This document shows positions 34,001-46,000 of a stretch of DNA of 64,000 nucleotides, one piece after another; position 1 is the stretch's first letter; every line of letters begins with the position of its first letter. Source of the stretch: Chrysoperla carnea. Its lineage: Eukaryota; Arthropoda; Insecta; Neuroptera; Chrysopidae. Position numbers and translations under genes: made by a program. Under the pieces are notes generated by a model. It made no database searches, was not told the origin of the DNA, and worked only from the letters and a program-made list of their open reading frames with translations. The stretch lies in the NCBI RefSeq assembly GCF_905475395.1, contig NC_058337.1, forward strand, positions 6,932,983 through 6,996,982, read 5' to 3'.

Positions 34001-37000
34001 TACCTAATTTCAAACACAAATATCCAAAATTCAGTTGTCTTTTAATCAACTTTTTCGTGACGTTGCTCTCTTATAGTAAAATGAGTGCAACCAACCATTT
34101 GTTGTTTATTTATTGCAGGTACAATTGGCAGAAGTTTTACAAGAATTGCCATATATAACAATATTCTACGTAACAGGCAATAGTGAATTTCAAGATAAAG
34201 TATTATATAATGTTTTGTATTATTTATTGGGTAATGATGATTTGCGAGTCCGTAATTCAGCAGCTAAATCTATTGTTAGGTAATAACATTCGTAGTTTTA
34301 TCGTCTAAAAAAAGTAACACCAATAGTACAGGCTGGGAATTTCCATTTTAAATTTATTATTAAATTTCCATAAAAAAAAAACCCGTTCGGTTTTTCAACG
34401 CGATAATTAGGAGTAAAATAGTTGTTTTTAAGAAAAAATACCTGCAAAAAATCGGAAATGTGTGAAAAATCAGTTTTTGCAACAAAAAAAATAAAGATGG
34501 AAATAGATTTATTATGAAAATAAAAAACGGGGATTGGGTAAAAATTTAGGTGTCAACGGGGAAGTTTAAAAATGATACCTAGAGAATTTTAGGTTCCATT
34601 TCCTCACATCCACCTACCCCAACTTTGGAATTTAAAATAGCACCCCTTAACTTGTTATACCTCATTTGAAAGTGCATAAAATGCTCTATTCAGCCATGAT
34701 CAAAAGATGAAATCGATCGATTGGTTCTTAAGATAGACCACACAGAAGATGGAAGATTTGAATTCCATCTTCTGTGTAGTCTATCTTAAAAACCAATCGA
34801 TCGCTTGAAGCATTTTTATCGATAAAAGTTATGTTTCGAGTTTCAAGCATATATCAACTTAAAATGACACCCTGTATATTTTTATTTTATTAATTTTTAT
34901 TTTTTAGAATAATTCCACATTTATTTTATAAGAAGGATCATCCGCATAATTTACCGATAACAGCGAAAACAATCGAGTATAGGTTAAGATATATGAACAA
35001 ACTTTTGGAATTAAATATTGAAACAAATATGAATCAAAAATATTTTTTATCAACGATGCCAGAACCTTTTACTGCTCTTCATAATCCGAATCATATGTTG
35101 AGTAAAGTCGATTTTTTTGAAAAGTCTTTATCAAGAATTATCAATTATTTAGAGCTGCAGTTACTTGAATCCGAATCGAAATATTTGACGGTAAGCTTCC
35201 CCTTAAAATTTTAAACATAACATTTTAGTAATAATATTATTAACACAATATACAAATAAAGTTTTAAAGGGAAATTTTTCTATCAGAAAATTTTACCAAA
35301 ATTTCAAACAACTGTATCTCTGCGAAAAATCATCGAATTTGAAATCTCAAAAGCTCGTTTGGAAACTTTCTAGTATTGAAACCTATTGCTTTAAAAATTT
35401 TTATCACGCCTCGCCACTTTACACGGAGGTTTCAAGGGTAAAAATCACAAAAAATGCGGATTTTCGCCGAAAACTCGTTATTGATGAAAATAAAGATTAT
35501 TTTGTGGTTCCGGTCAAAAATTTGAAACCCATTTGATATTATATTTTGGACAATTCTAAGTATTTTAATAACTCTTGGCAATTGTTACAAACTTCACCGT
35601 TTTCGATATATAAACGTTTAAAAAAATATAATACGGATTTTTGTCGAAAATTCTTTATTGAATTTAAAATAAATATTTTTTTTTATTCTGTTCAAAAAAT
35701 GGATGTGAAAATCATATGACACTATATTTTGGACAATTCTAAACACTTTTTGTCTTTTGACATTTTTTACCTAAAGTCTAAAACGGGTTTTTGCCGAAAA
35801 TTTGTTTTTGACGAACATAAAGATTATTTTGTGGTTCTGGTACTAATATTAATAGATTTAATTAATTAATTTCAATTAATATTATTAATAGATTTTTAAA
35901 GTTATAATTTTTTGTTTGTTTACTAAACTTACTCCTAACTTAAAACTAATCTAATCTACAGATTCAATAATTTTTCGAAACGATATAAATATTTAAAATT
36001 TCGGTAAAATTTTGTGTGTTTAAGATCGTAATTAATTTTAATCAATCTTAAATTATCTTGTTGAGTTCTATGTTCCGTGTATTGTTAATAAATTTAATTG
36101 ATCTTTTTTAGTATGGATGCTGTGAAGCATTATCAATTTTATCCAACGAATATTTGACAACTATATACAATCGAGCTTGGAATTGTTTGAGCTATGTTAA
36201 ACGAAATACTGGATCGAAAACGTCAACATTTCAACGAAATAATTCTCAGTATATTGATACATCTTTGTTATCGAATACAGCAACAACAACAACAGCGAGT
36301 GATACAACTAACTCGAACTCTAACTCGTGCTCTTCTGGACTTTTAAACATATGTGTGGCTTTAATGACTACTTCAACACTTAGTGAGGATATTTCTTGCC
36401 AACAATGGTTATTAACTCTAGCTGGAAATATTTTTTCAGGTATGATTACTAATTATTATTATTACAACAGGTTATATAGAAGCTACCTGACTATAATGCA
36501 CTAAATTACAGGAGTTATTTTATTATTTAAATAGATTCAGTATCACGTACTGAATGTAAATGCACAAAATACTTACAAAAATAGGCGGGGGAAGTGCCTC
36601 CATTTTAAGGAAAACCGTTTTAGGCTATCTCCATAACCGTGCACTTTTATTAAATAAAATTAAATTACCTACCTTTTTGTAAACTAATTTATTTTTGTAT
36701 CATTAACCGTTTATTACTTTTACGACTATGACGATTTACTTGTTGACTATTTGATCGATATGTCTTCTAATATTTGTTTAAACAAGAAAATGATAATAAC
36801 TTAACTTTAAATCTATTTTAATCTATTAGACGGATCTAATTTAGAGAAGAAGATGGGTTGTGGGATCTTTTCTGAGGATCTTGATCTGCGTCTATCATTT
36901 CGGCTGCCAGATCACTGTAGTGTGTATCAAGCGGAAGTGATGGCTATTCATGAGGTTTGTGAATGTCTAAGACTGAACACTCTTAGGTGCAGGGACATTA

Positions 37001-40000
37001 CAATCTTCACCGACAGCCAAGCGGCTCTAAAATTCTTCAGCTCAGTCTATCTAACGTCAAAGGTAGCACAGGACTGCCGTAAGTCCTTAAATGAGCGCCA
37101 GAAGTGGCGCTATTCGAAAAAACTCAAAAATAAGGTGAAGCAGCACAAGCACCACTATATTTCCCGACATATATTTTATTTTTAGAGCAACCTCCTACTC
37201 GAAAAAAAATTATAAAAAAAAAAAAACAAAAAGGTAAAAATGGCCAAAACCTTTTTTTTCTCACCTCGGGGAGCAAAATGACCCAAAATTTTTTGTTCAG
37301 CGCACAAAATTAACTTATTAACCCCTTAGAAAAGTATTTTCACCTATTAGCCATTTTTTTCGGAACGGAGCTTGATTTTTACTACCAGGTGACTGACTTA
37401 AAATGGGAGGTTTGTCTATTAGTAAATTAGGTTCATTTTTACGTTGGGAGCTAATCTTGCGTATTAATAATGATCGAATTGTTTAAGGTTTATCCATACA
37501 AATTTTCAAATCTGTGGATACTTTAAATTTGGAATCAAATCAAGGACGAAAGAATTGGGATATATACACGGATACTACATTTGGATTAATTGTGGAACAA
37601 TTGTTAACACATGTAATTAGAATGTTGAATATTTTCACACACGTGATAGATGAAAACACACCAGTGTTACCAACACCAAAGACAGCTTTACCATCACTTC
37701 CAAATGCACCGACATTGTCACCAATGAAGCGTAAATCAAAAGTTGATACAATTGAAAAAAATAAACTTATTTCACCAGCAAAAATTTTAACTGGAGCTTC
37801 AACAATGGATAAAGATGAGAAATCTGAAAAGAAGTCTGAAACGAATAGTAAAATTAATACGATGGGATATTTTGTTAATAATCCTCATTATATGAAAATG
37901 TACGAAATATTAAAAACTGCGTATGGCAATTACAAGGTAATTCAAAATGCTTTTCTAAAACGAGCCTCTAACATACTCAAAATTGGGTATAATGAAAAAA
38001 ATTATTTAAAAAATCAAAATACCCGATTGAGTTAAATATCAACTGAAAAGAAAAAAACAAATACAGCTTTTTACATAGCGGCACTTACCATAGTTGTCGT
38101 CTCTCATTTTCAGTCTATGTATGTATGCTTGCTCATTTGAGGCGCTTTAGAGATTAAACTCGTGAATCGATTTTAATGATTACTATATTAATCGATTTGT
38201 CTATTTAAAAGTTATTCAATGATATCCTACTTGACAAAGTTCGCCAAAATTAATTTTTTCTTTTTCACCGCTTCTTTTGCGACCGCCAGACGCCATTTTC
38301 ATTACTATCATATCTTCAGAAGCACATACATTATTTTCAAAATATGTCGTCATCGAATTTCGAATCGTAATAGCTCGTTTGAAAACTTGTGCTTGCCGGC
38401 TTGCACGGTGGGTTGAAAGAGAGACAAATGTTATACCCAAACATATGAAGTTTAAAAGCGTAACAAAATTACTTTACAACAAATTTTTTAAGACCACTCG
38501 CAAGATAGTTTATTTTTCTTAAAAATCAGCTATACAAATTTTCCGTACGAATTTTTGTACCAAGATATTTGCTTTCCAAGCAAAATTAACATTTTTGGGT
38601 TTAAAATCCTGTATCATTAGAAATGAGCATCGCACTGAATTTTAAGTAGTTATAAAATATGAATTGTTTTTGGTTGAACAGTTAACGCTGGATGAAAGTG
38701 CAAGTGAAAAATTTTTAAAACTACTACAAGTTGTATTGTCAACTTTGTCACAAATATTAGAAATGTGTACAATACAAGAATGTGGACGTATTGCTGAAGA
38801 AATATTACAATATTTACAATCTTGTGTTAATTTTGAAGCAGCTGCTTCCATACAATGTGTGCAGCAACTGTTAAAGTGTTTGTTCGCTACTAATCTATGT
38901 TCACAGCTTGAACAAGTCAATTTATTACATACACAGAAGAAGCGTCATTTTAATCACGTATGTACTTTGTATTGTTTTTTATTATTCTAAATTAGTTAAA
39001 AATCATGCAAGTAGAAAGGATTTGCAAACATTCATACCTTAAAGCTATATTAGGATAAAAATTCTAGGAAGCATTCATAGTATGTCTCATCACAGCCACT
39101 GGCACGAATCCTAAAAATCCGAATCCAACGGATAAATACGAAACGAAGTTCATAAAAAAATAAATGTACACACTGGCCTACACATTTCACGAGCCGTTTT
39201 CTAAGACCTACGTCTTAAACATATCAATTTAACGACTATATGTTTTATTAGAAACACTTGTAGGCCACTAAAAGCACATGGAATTTGAGCTATTTTTTTA
39301 CTGAATAACATTTCAAATAAATCGTCAAATCGAAAATCCTTGTTTTATTGTTCCAATGGATACCTACATACATGTACTTTGGTTGCTAACCTAGGAGATT
39401 AAACACTATCTATCTATATTACCGAATAAAACGAGAGTAAAAAATTTTGTTTTTTTGTGGGTTACGACATACGGCTCAATATATTGTAGGCCACTACATT
39501 TTTATACCATGTATATATGTAATATCAAGGTATACTAAGTTTAGTCCCAAGTTTGTAACGCTTAAAAATATTGATGCTATCAACAAAATTTTGGTATAGG
39601 TGTTCATAAAATCACCTAATTAGTAAATCTCCGGTTAGTTCCGTCCGTCTGAGAACACGATAACTCAAAAACGAAAAAAAGATATCAAGCTAAAATTTTT
39701 ACAGCGTACTCAGGACACAAAAAGTGAGGTCGAGTTCGTAAATGAGCAACATAGGTCAATTGGGTCTTGGGTCCGTAGGACCCATCTTGTAAGACCCACC
39801 GTTAGAGATAGAACAAAAGTTTAAATGTAAAAATATAAACAACCTCCTTCCTTATAAAAAAATTAACAAATTTATTTGAAACATTTTCTCTTAAACGTCA
39901 CTGTTTACCCGCGAGAGCGCAAATTGTATTGTTTGTATTATATGAGAATATCAGTTATATATGTGTGACATGTATTTATGTGTAATGTGACAGAGTAATC

Positions 40001-43000
40001 AACACTGTCTATACATGGTATTTCAACAATTAACTCAGTCAATTGTTTGTTTTCACTTTTTTATTCATAAAATAGCTCAACTTTCATGTGTTTTTCGTGG
40101 CCCACAAGTGTTTATAATAAAACACATTGACATGTTTAAGGTGTAAATCTGAGAAAACGGCCCAATATTTTTGTAGACTACTATTATTCTCTCTTTTATA
40201 TTCAATTATCTTGCATTCAAGAAAAAACAAATCATGAAGGTTATAAAGAACGAGAACGATCGCAATAGAAAATATTGTCCCCAATATTTTGAAAAAATAA
40301 GTGAGGCGCTTGGATCGCTAAGTTGTATCATTAAATGCGGGCTGTTGTGCGCTAATATACTACTTACCGACGACAGCGCGGCTGGTGGCTGAAAATGAAC
40401 TATAAATTCTACAAATTTTCAGGGACAGGTGCGCTAATGCTTTATTATTATTTATGTACTAATGCTTTAGTACATAGCGATCGTTCTCCTTCTTTATAAC
40501 CTTCATGAAACAAATGTTTGTTCATATTTTTTCAATATGTCGTTTTATTGACAGGTTCTCCGCTTTTCACCCCCCCCCCCTCTGTACTGTAGACTAAAAT
40601 ATATTGGTTTTTAATATTTGTATATTTTAGGTATTGGGATCTCACAGTGACGTAAACAGTTTCTATTCAGCCGCATTTCAACATGCTTACACAAAATTTA
40701 CGGATTGTTTAAACACAATAGCAATTAATAAAAAATTAGATAAAGATGATTGTTCAGTGTTGGGTTATATGCGACGTAAAAGTGAACGTAAATCATCATT
40801 AACGTTTAAAAGTTTAGCACGTTGTGCTGATAAAGCCTCTTTAGCTAGTTACATTCGATTGTTTGAACCGATGGTTATAAAATCTTTAAAGGTAAGTTGC
40901 TCAACTTTTAAATTTAGGAAGGATTGTAGCTGCCTTGTTTTGAAATAGGATTTTTCATAATCTTATTTAAATAAGTTTACTAAAACGAGTTTATTTTAAT
41001 TAGTTAATCTGATATCGTTGGTTAATTTGATGTAAATAGTTTTTGTTCATATTTTTAGAAATAAATAAAATATCGGGAAAAATTTTGTAAAACTTTATAC
41101 CTATTAATACAATGAATAAACCGGAAAAAATATCGAAAATGGAAAAATGGGGAAACAGCACCGATTTTAATGAAACTTTTTGTATAGTGTTTATAGGGCC
41201 CCAGGGAATATATATATAATATTCATCCAAATTAGCCTAGTCACAATAGAGTTCCAGCGGCGGGGAATATGTAATCCAAAATGAAAATTTTGAAGTTTTC
41301 TAATTATCTTACATTGAAGAATCCTTTATTCGAGCCAACTGATACAGAGAAAAATGATTTTCTTAGCGTTCTTCTAAATATATCCAGTAGTATCTTTCAC
41401 AATAATGGCTATAATTGATCTCTTGAATGAATGCCCTTTTATATTAAAATATTTGATTGATTTCAGCAATATACAGTGACAAGTGATGTCAATTTACAAT
41501 GTCGTGTATTACAATTATTAAGTCAACTGGTCCAATTACGTGTCAACTATTGTTTATTAGATTCAGATCAAATATTTATTGGTTTTGTTTTAAAACAGTT
41601 TGAGTTTATTGAAGAAGGACAAATTCCGTAAGATATTTTTTTTACAAAATCCTTTTATTTTGCTTTTTTTATAGAAATCTTTATTTATACATGATGATTC
41701 AAAATTATTCTGACAAGCATTGGATATGGATTTCATGCATCAAAATAAGCAATAATTTTCATGTCAGAAAATCATCTAAAACTTTTCATTTTAGAGATAT
41801 AAAGTGATAGTTTTAAAATAACAAGTAAAAACAAACGATGATGGGTATGCCTATCGTTACCATATGGGTAGATCCGCTACTGGGCCCGGGGATTTTAGTC
41901 GAAAATTTTCAATCTTTATTTTAACGGTTATCATTATTTAATTGGATTTTAGACTGTACTTTTGGCTAGGGGTTACAGAAAAATAGTATACAACCCACGG
42001 CTAGAGTGGTGGATGCCCTGGCGTGTAACTGTCTATCTTAGAGTTGTAATATACTTAGTAAGTAGATGGGCGAAGGTGTATATTACTTGGTTTCTTAAAT
42101 TAAACCTTTTTTTCTGTACTATAAATATAGTACAATTTGGTAACGTCCTAGAACGGATATCTAGAGGTCTCAGGGTCGGGTCCCGGCTTTTGTGTAATTT
42201 TTTGGGTCCTTTCTGGTACAATTAAACTAAATATCTAAAGGAAAAAAATTAATACATCTTTGAAATTTTCCACAGCTGTTTATTAGGGTGTAAGCACTTC
42301 GTAAAAAAGTCGACCTCTCAGGGGCGTACCTAACCCACTTTTAGGGCGGGTAAGTGTTTTAATCAGTTTTTTACAAATTAAAAAAAACTACGCACCAAAT
42401 AAAAACATTCTAATTTAAGTATTTGTATACATATTTGTTTTTTTTCGACTTTCTAGCTTCATAGTTATTAAAATCCCCAACTGACCCCCAAAAAAGGGGG
42501 TTAGATACGCTCGAGAGGTCGACTTTCTTACAAAGTGTTTACAACCTAATAAACAACTAATAATTAAAATTTCAAAGATGCATTATTTTTTTCTTTATTA
42601 CCATGATATTTTATTTAATGTTATTAGACTAATAAATAAATTGAATAATAATTTTCAGTAATGCCGATCATTTAATCCCAAAAATATTTAATTTTCTGGT
42701 TCACTTATCGTATGAAAATCAACATTCAAAGAGTATAATAGTAATTCCAAAAATAATCAACTTATGTGATGGTTTAATGGCTAGCGGCCAATCTCCAGTT
42801 ACACATTGTATACCAGCATTGAGACCAGTAATCATTGACGTGTTTTTATTTCGTGGAACACACAGTAACAACACTACAACAGAATTGAAGGAATTAGAAA
42901 CTACACGTGATGTATTATTTAGCATGTTACTACGTCTGGTTGAATATCATGATGTCTTGGAAATGTTAACGCTTGTGATTAGTGACAGCAGATATCACAA

Positions 43001-46000
43001 TGATAATGGAGATCGATGGATTAAATGGTCAAAACTTGTGGTTGATTCAGTTGTGCCAATGTTAACACAACGTCGTATTCGATTAGATTCTCGTGATGCT
43101 CAAATTGCTTTGCATTCATTATTATGTGAATTACATCCGAATGTTTATAAAGCCATGGATCCATTATTGTTAGTTTTATTTCAAGAACCACCTTATATGG
43201 TAAGCTCAATCATTTTATTTATTGTTTTCGAATAACAGTTTGTTCGTTGCGAGTCCAAACTTAAGCGGCTACTTATGTATTTAAAAAGTAATTTAAATTT
43301 ACTGGAAATTTCATACCGGTATATCTCGGCGAAAAATGATTGGGTCTGAATGAAATGTACAGCGTGGCTTCGACATTCCCTTAAAACTAAAAATCTGAAG
43401 TTTTAACATGATGTATTACATGCGTGGATAACCTTACCGACCGTTCTCTGCATATATCAGTCATTCATCAGTTCCATTGTAATTAAATCCGTACAATAAA
43501 ATTATATTTGATTCGTATTTGATTTATTCTTTATTTTTTAAATTATAAATGCTATGTTTTTTGTTTTGGATAAAATATATTGCAGCGTTACGCATTAATT
43601 GCGATTGTACATTCAAGAAATTGTACAAGCGTGGTCGTTGAGGTCATTTGCGGTAGCAAATTGAAAGATAAAGAAAATTTCACTAACTTGTTCGCCTTGG
43701 TTACTTAGATTTGAATATTCAATAATCAAAAATTAGCACAATCTGGGTTGATTCGGTTACTTACGATTCTTAAGATGCTTCACGAATATTAATGACGGGT
43801 TTTAGTTTTTGAACTTTATTTTATTCATGTTTAGTTTGAGTGAATTAAAATGAATGAATGTATTTTAGGAAAGTCCCATGTCAGTGCATCACCGATGGTT
43901 GGGTGGTATTTTGGCAATATTATTAACACTATCCAGTGTACGTGAAGAAGTGTTGTTGTTTAAAATAAATGACATCCGTATGGATATACCAATACGTGCT
44001 GTGTACACAAAGTTAATAGAAAATTATGATCCATTGAATGTAACCAGTTCAGCACAATCCATACATAATATACCAGAAGAAGAAATATTTGCACGTTTTA
44101 TGTTTCGTGTATTCCATATTGCTAGTGAGAAATGTCTACAATGTTTAACTCAACAACTGCAACTGCAACTACACACTAATAGTAATCATAGAAATAATCA
44201 AGACAATACTAATAATAATAATAATTATAATAATACTCAATATCTAATAGAACAATTTTCAACTGTACTTTTATTTTGTATACATATGTTTGAATCAGGT
44301 AAGTTTTATTTATCGCTATCATTATACACTTACTATAATCTAGGATATGACACACTAAATATGATATACAGTAACCTTAATAATCGGCACTCGAATAATA
44401 CCGGAGTTGATTCGAAAATTGGGATTGTATGGAAAAATTCATTATAACTTATACTATAAATAAAATAAAACACTGAAAAAACACCAATGGAATCTATATA
44501 TTTAAGCGAAACTGTACATATAATACATATACCCTGTATATAGGGTGCTTTTTTAAGTAGATATATGCTTGAAACTCGAAAAATCAAGTTTATCGATAAA
44601 AAAGCTTAACTTAATTTTGGAAAATTTCGATTGTGGAAAAAGATGTATAAATGTTTTCCTTTTAGATATTTAGTCTCATTGTACTGCTATTAATAGGTTG
44701 CAATGGTGTACTGTAACAAATTATTATAAATTTAGCATAAGTGTCTTATATTGATTTGTATTTGTAGGTAGTCATTGTAAAATAGCACATACTGCAATGA
44801 AATTGTTACACAATCCGTCCACAGATAATTTGCAGATACCAATAGATGAGACAAATGATATATTTTTAAAATTAGCTACGTTCGTTCCATTGTTAACATT
44901 TCATTGGTGTTATATTTTAACATTATTAGGATATAGTGAACAAAAATATTGGTCCAAAATATTACAAAATCAAACAATCAATTCATCCACATCCAATAAT
45001 AATAATAATCATTCAAATGATAATAATAAAATAGAAAACGTTGATTTTGATATCAATGCTAGTACTACTAGCACTAGTACTAAACATCATATAAATTCTA
45101 TTAATTTAGAAATTGTACGGATTGGTGGCATCATATTATATAGTGATTATATTGTAAGTCAAATATTATATTATTTATGCAAATGAAATCGAATCACTCT
45201 TAATGAGACATTTATGTAAGCACTTTAAATCTTCATACAGGGTAGGCCGATCATTTAACACGAAAAAAGACTTTTTTATGGTTACTTTTGGGGGGTAGGA
45301 TAAAAACTAAAAAAAAAAAGCAATCGGAACAAATATATTTCATTCATATCCAATCTTTTTCGCTTTCGATTTTTAAGTGCGTGACTTTTTTGCGGTTGGC
45401 AGTTTATTTCCAAAATAGTGATTAGTTGCTTGGTTGTACCATTTTTAGATGAAATTATGCTTCAAAATATAAACGGATTGTGATTAAAGAAAAATGACTT
45501 GAAAATAAAACTATTGCGCATTTTATCTTTCATAAGTTTAATAATAATAGCTCCAATCGCAATTTAATGGATTGAAAAGGAAATATTTGAAAAAAATAGA
45601 TTTTCTTGACCTTTGCGGTTCAATATCTATCTCAAATAAATGTTAAAATGACTAAATTTATCGAAAGATTTTAACAGAAAAAACGGAATAGCAGAATACT
45701 GTCTGTCCCCTTTGAATGTTGAAAAGAAAGAAGGTTTTTGGTATTCAGTTTTTGTCGTATTTATTAATCTCAGGGAAAAATGTTCCAAACATAAGTTGTT
45801 TGTAATTTTATAAAGATATTTTATTTCGCAGTTCTCCTGCGTTATGTAACACTCAAATCCGCCATCTGAATTAAGAATTTTATCTCTATTTTCAGTATTC
45901 AGAAGACGATATTCTGCCAATCCTTTTTTCTGATAAAATCGTCTGAGCTAAAAGAAATACATGTAATAATATCCGTTGTTAGTTCTCATTAAGAGATTCG

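Noticed and set aside
42130..42200. Possible tRNA-related SINE or tRNA in intron 14
   Set aside because: GGGTCGGGTCCCGGC faintly resembles a B box, but no A box at the right distance, no cloverleaf and no terminal tail were found.
43620..43760. Possible extra exon between exons 15 and 16
   Set aside because: Exons 15 and 16 already join in phase with colinear similarity on both sides; nothing is missing between them.
45627..45920. 97-codon minus-strand frame in huntingtin intron 17
   Set aside because: Composition is noise-like and no family motif, signal peptide or splice structure was found.
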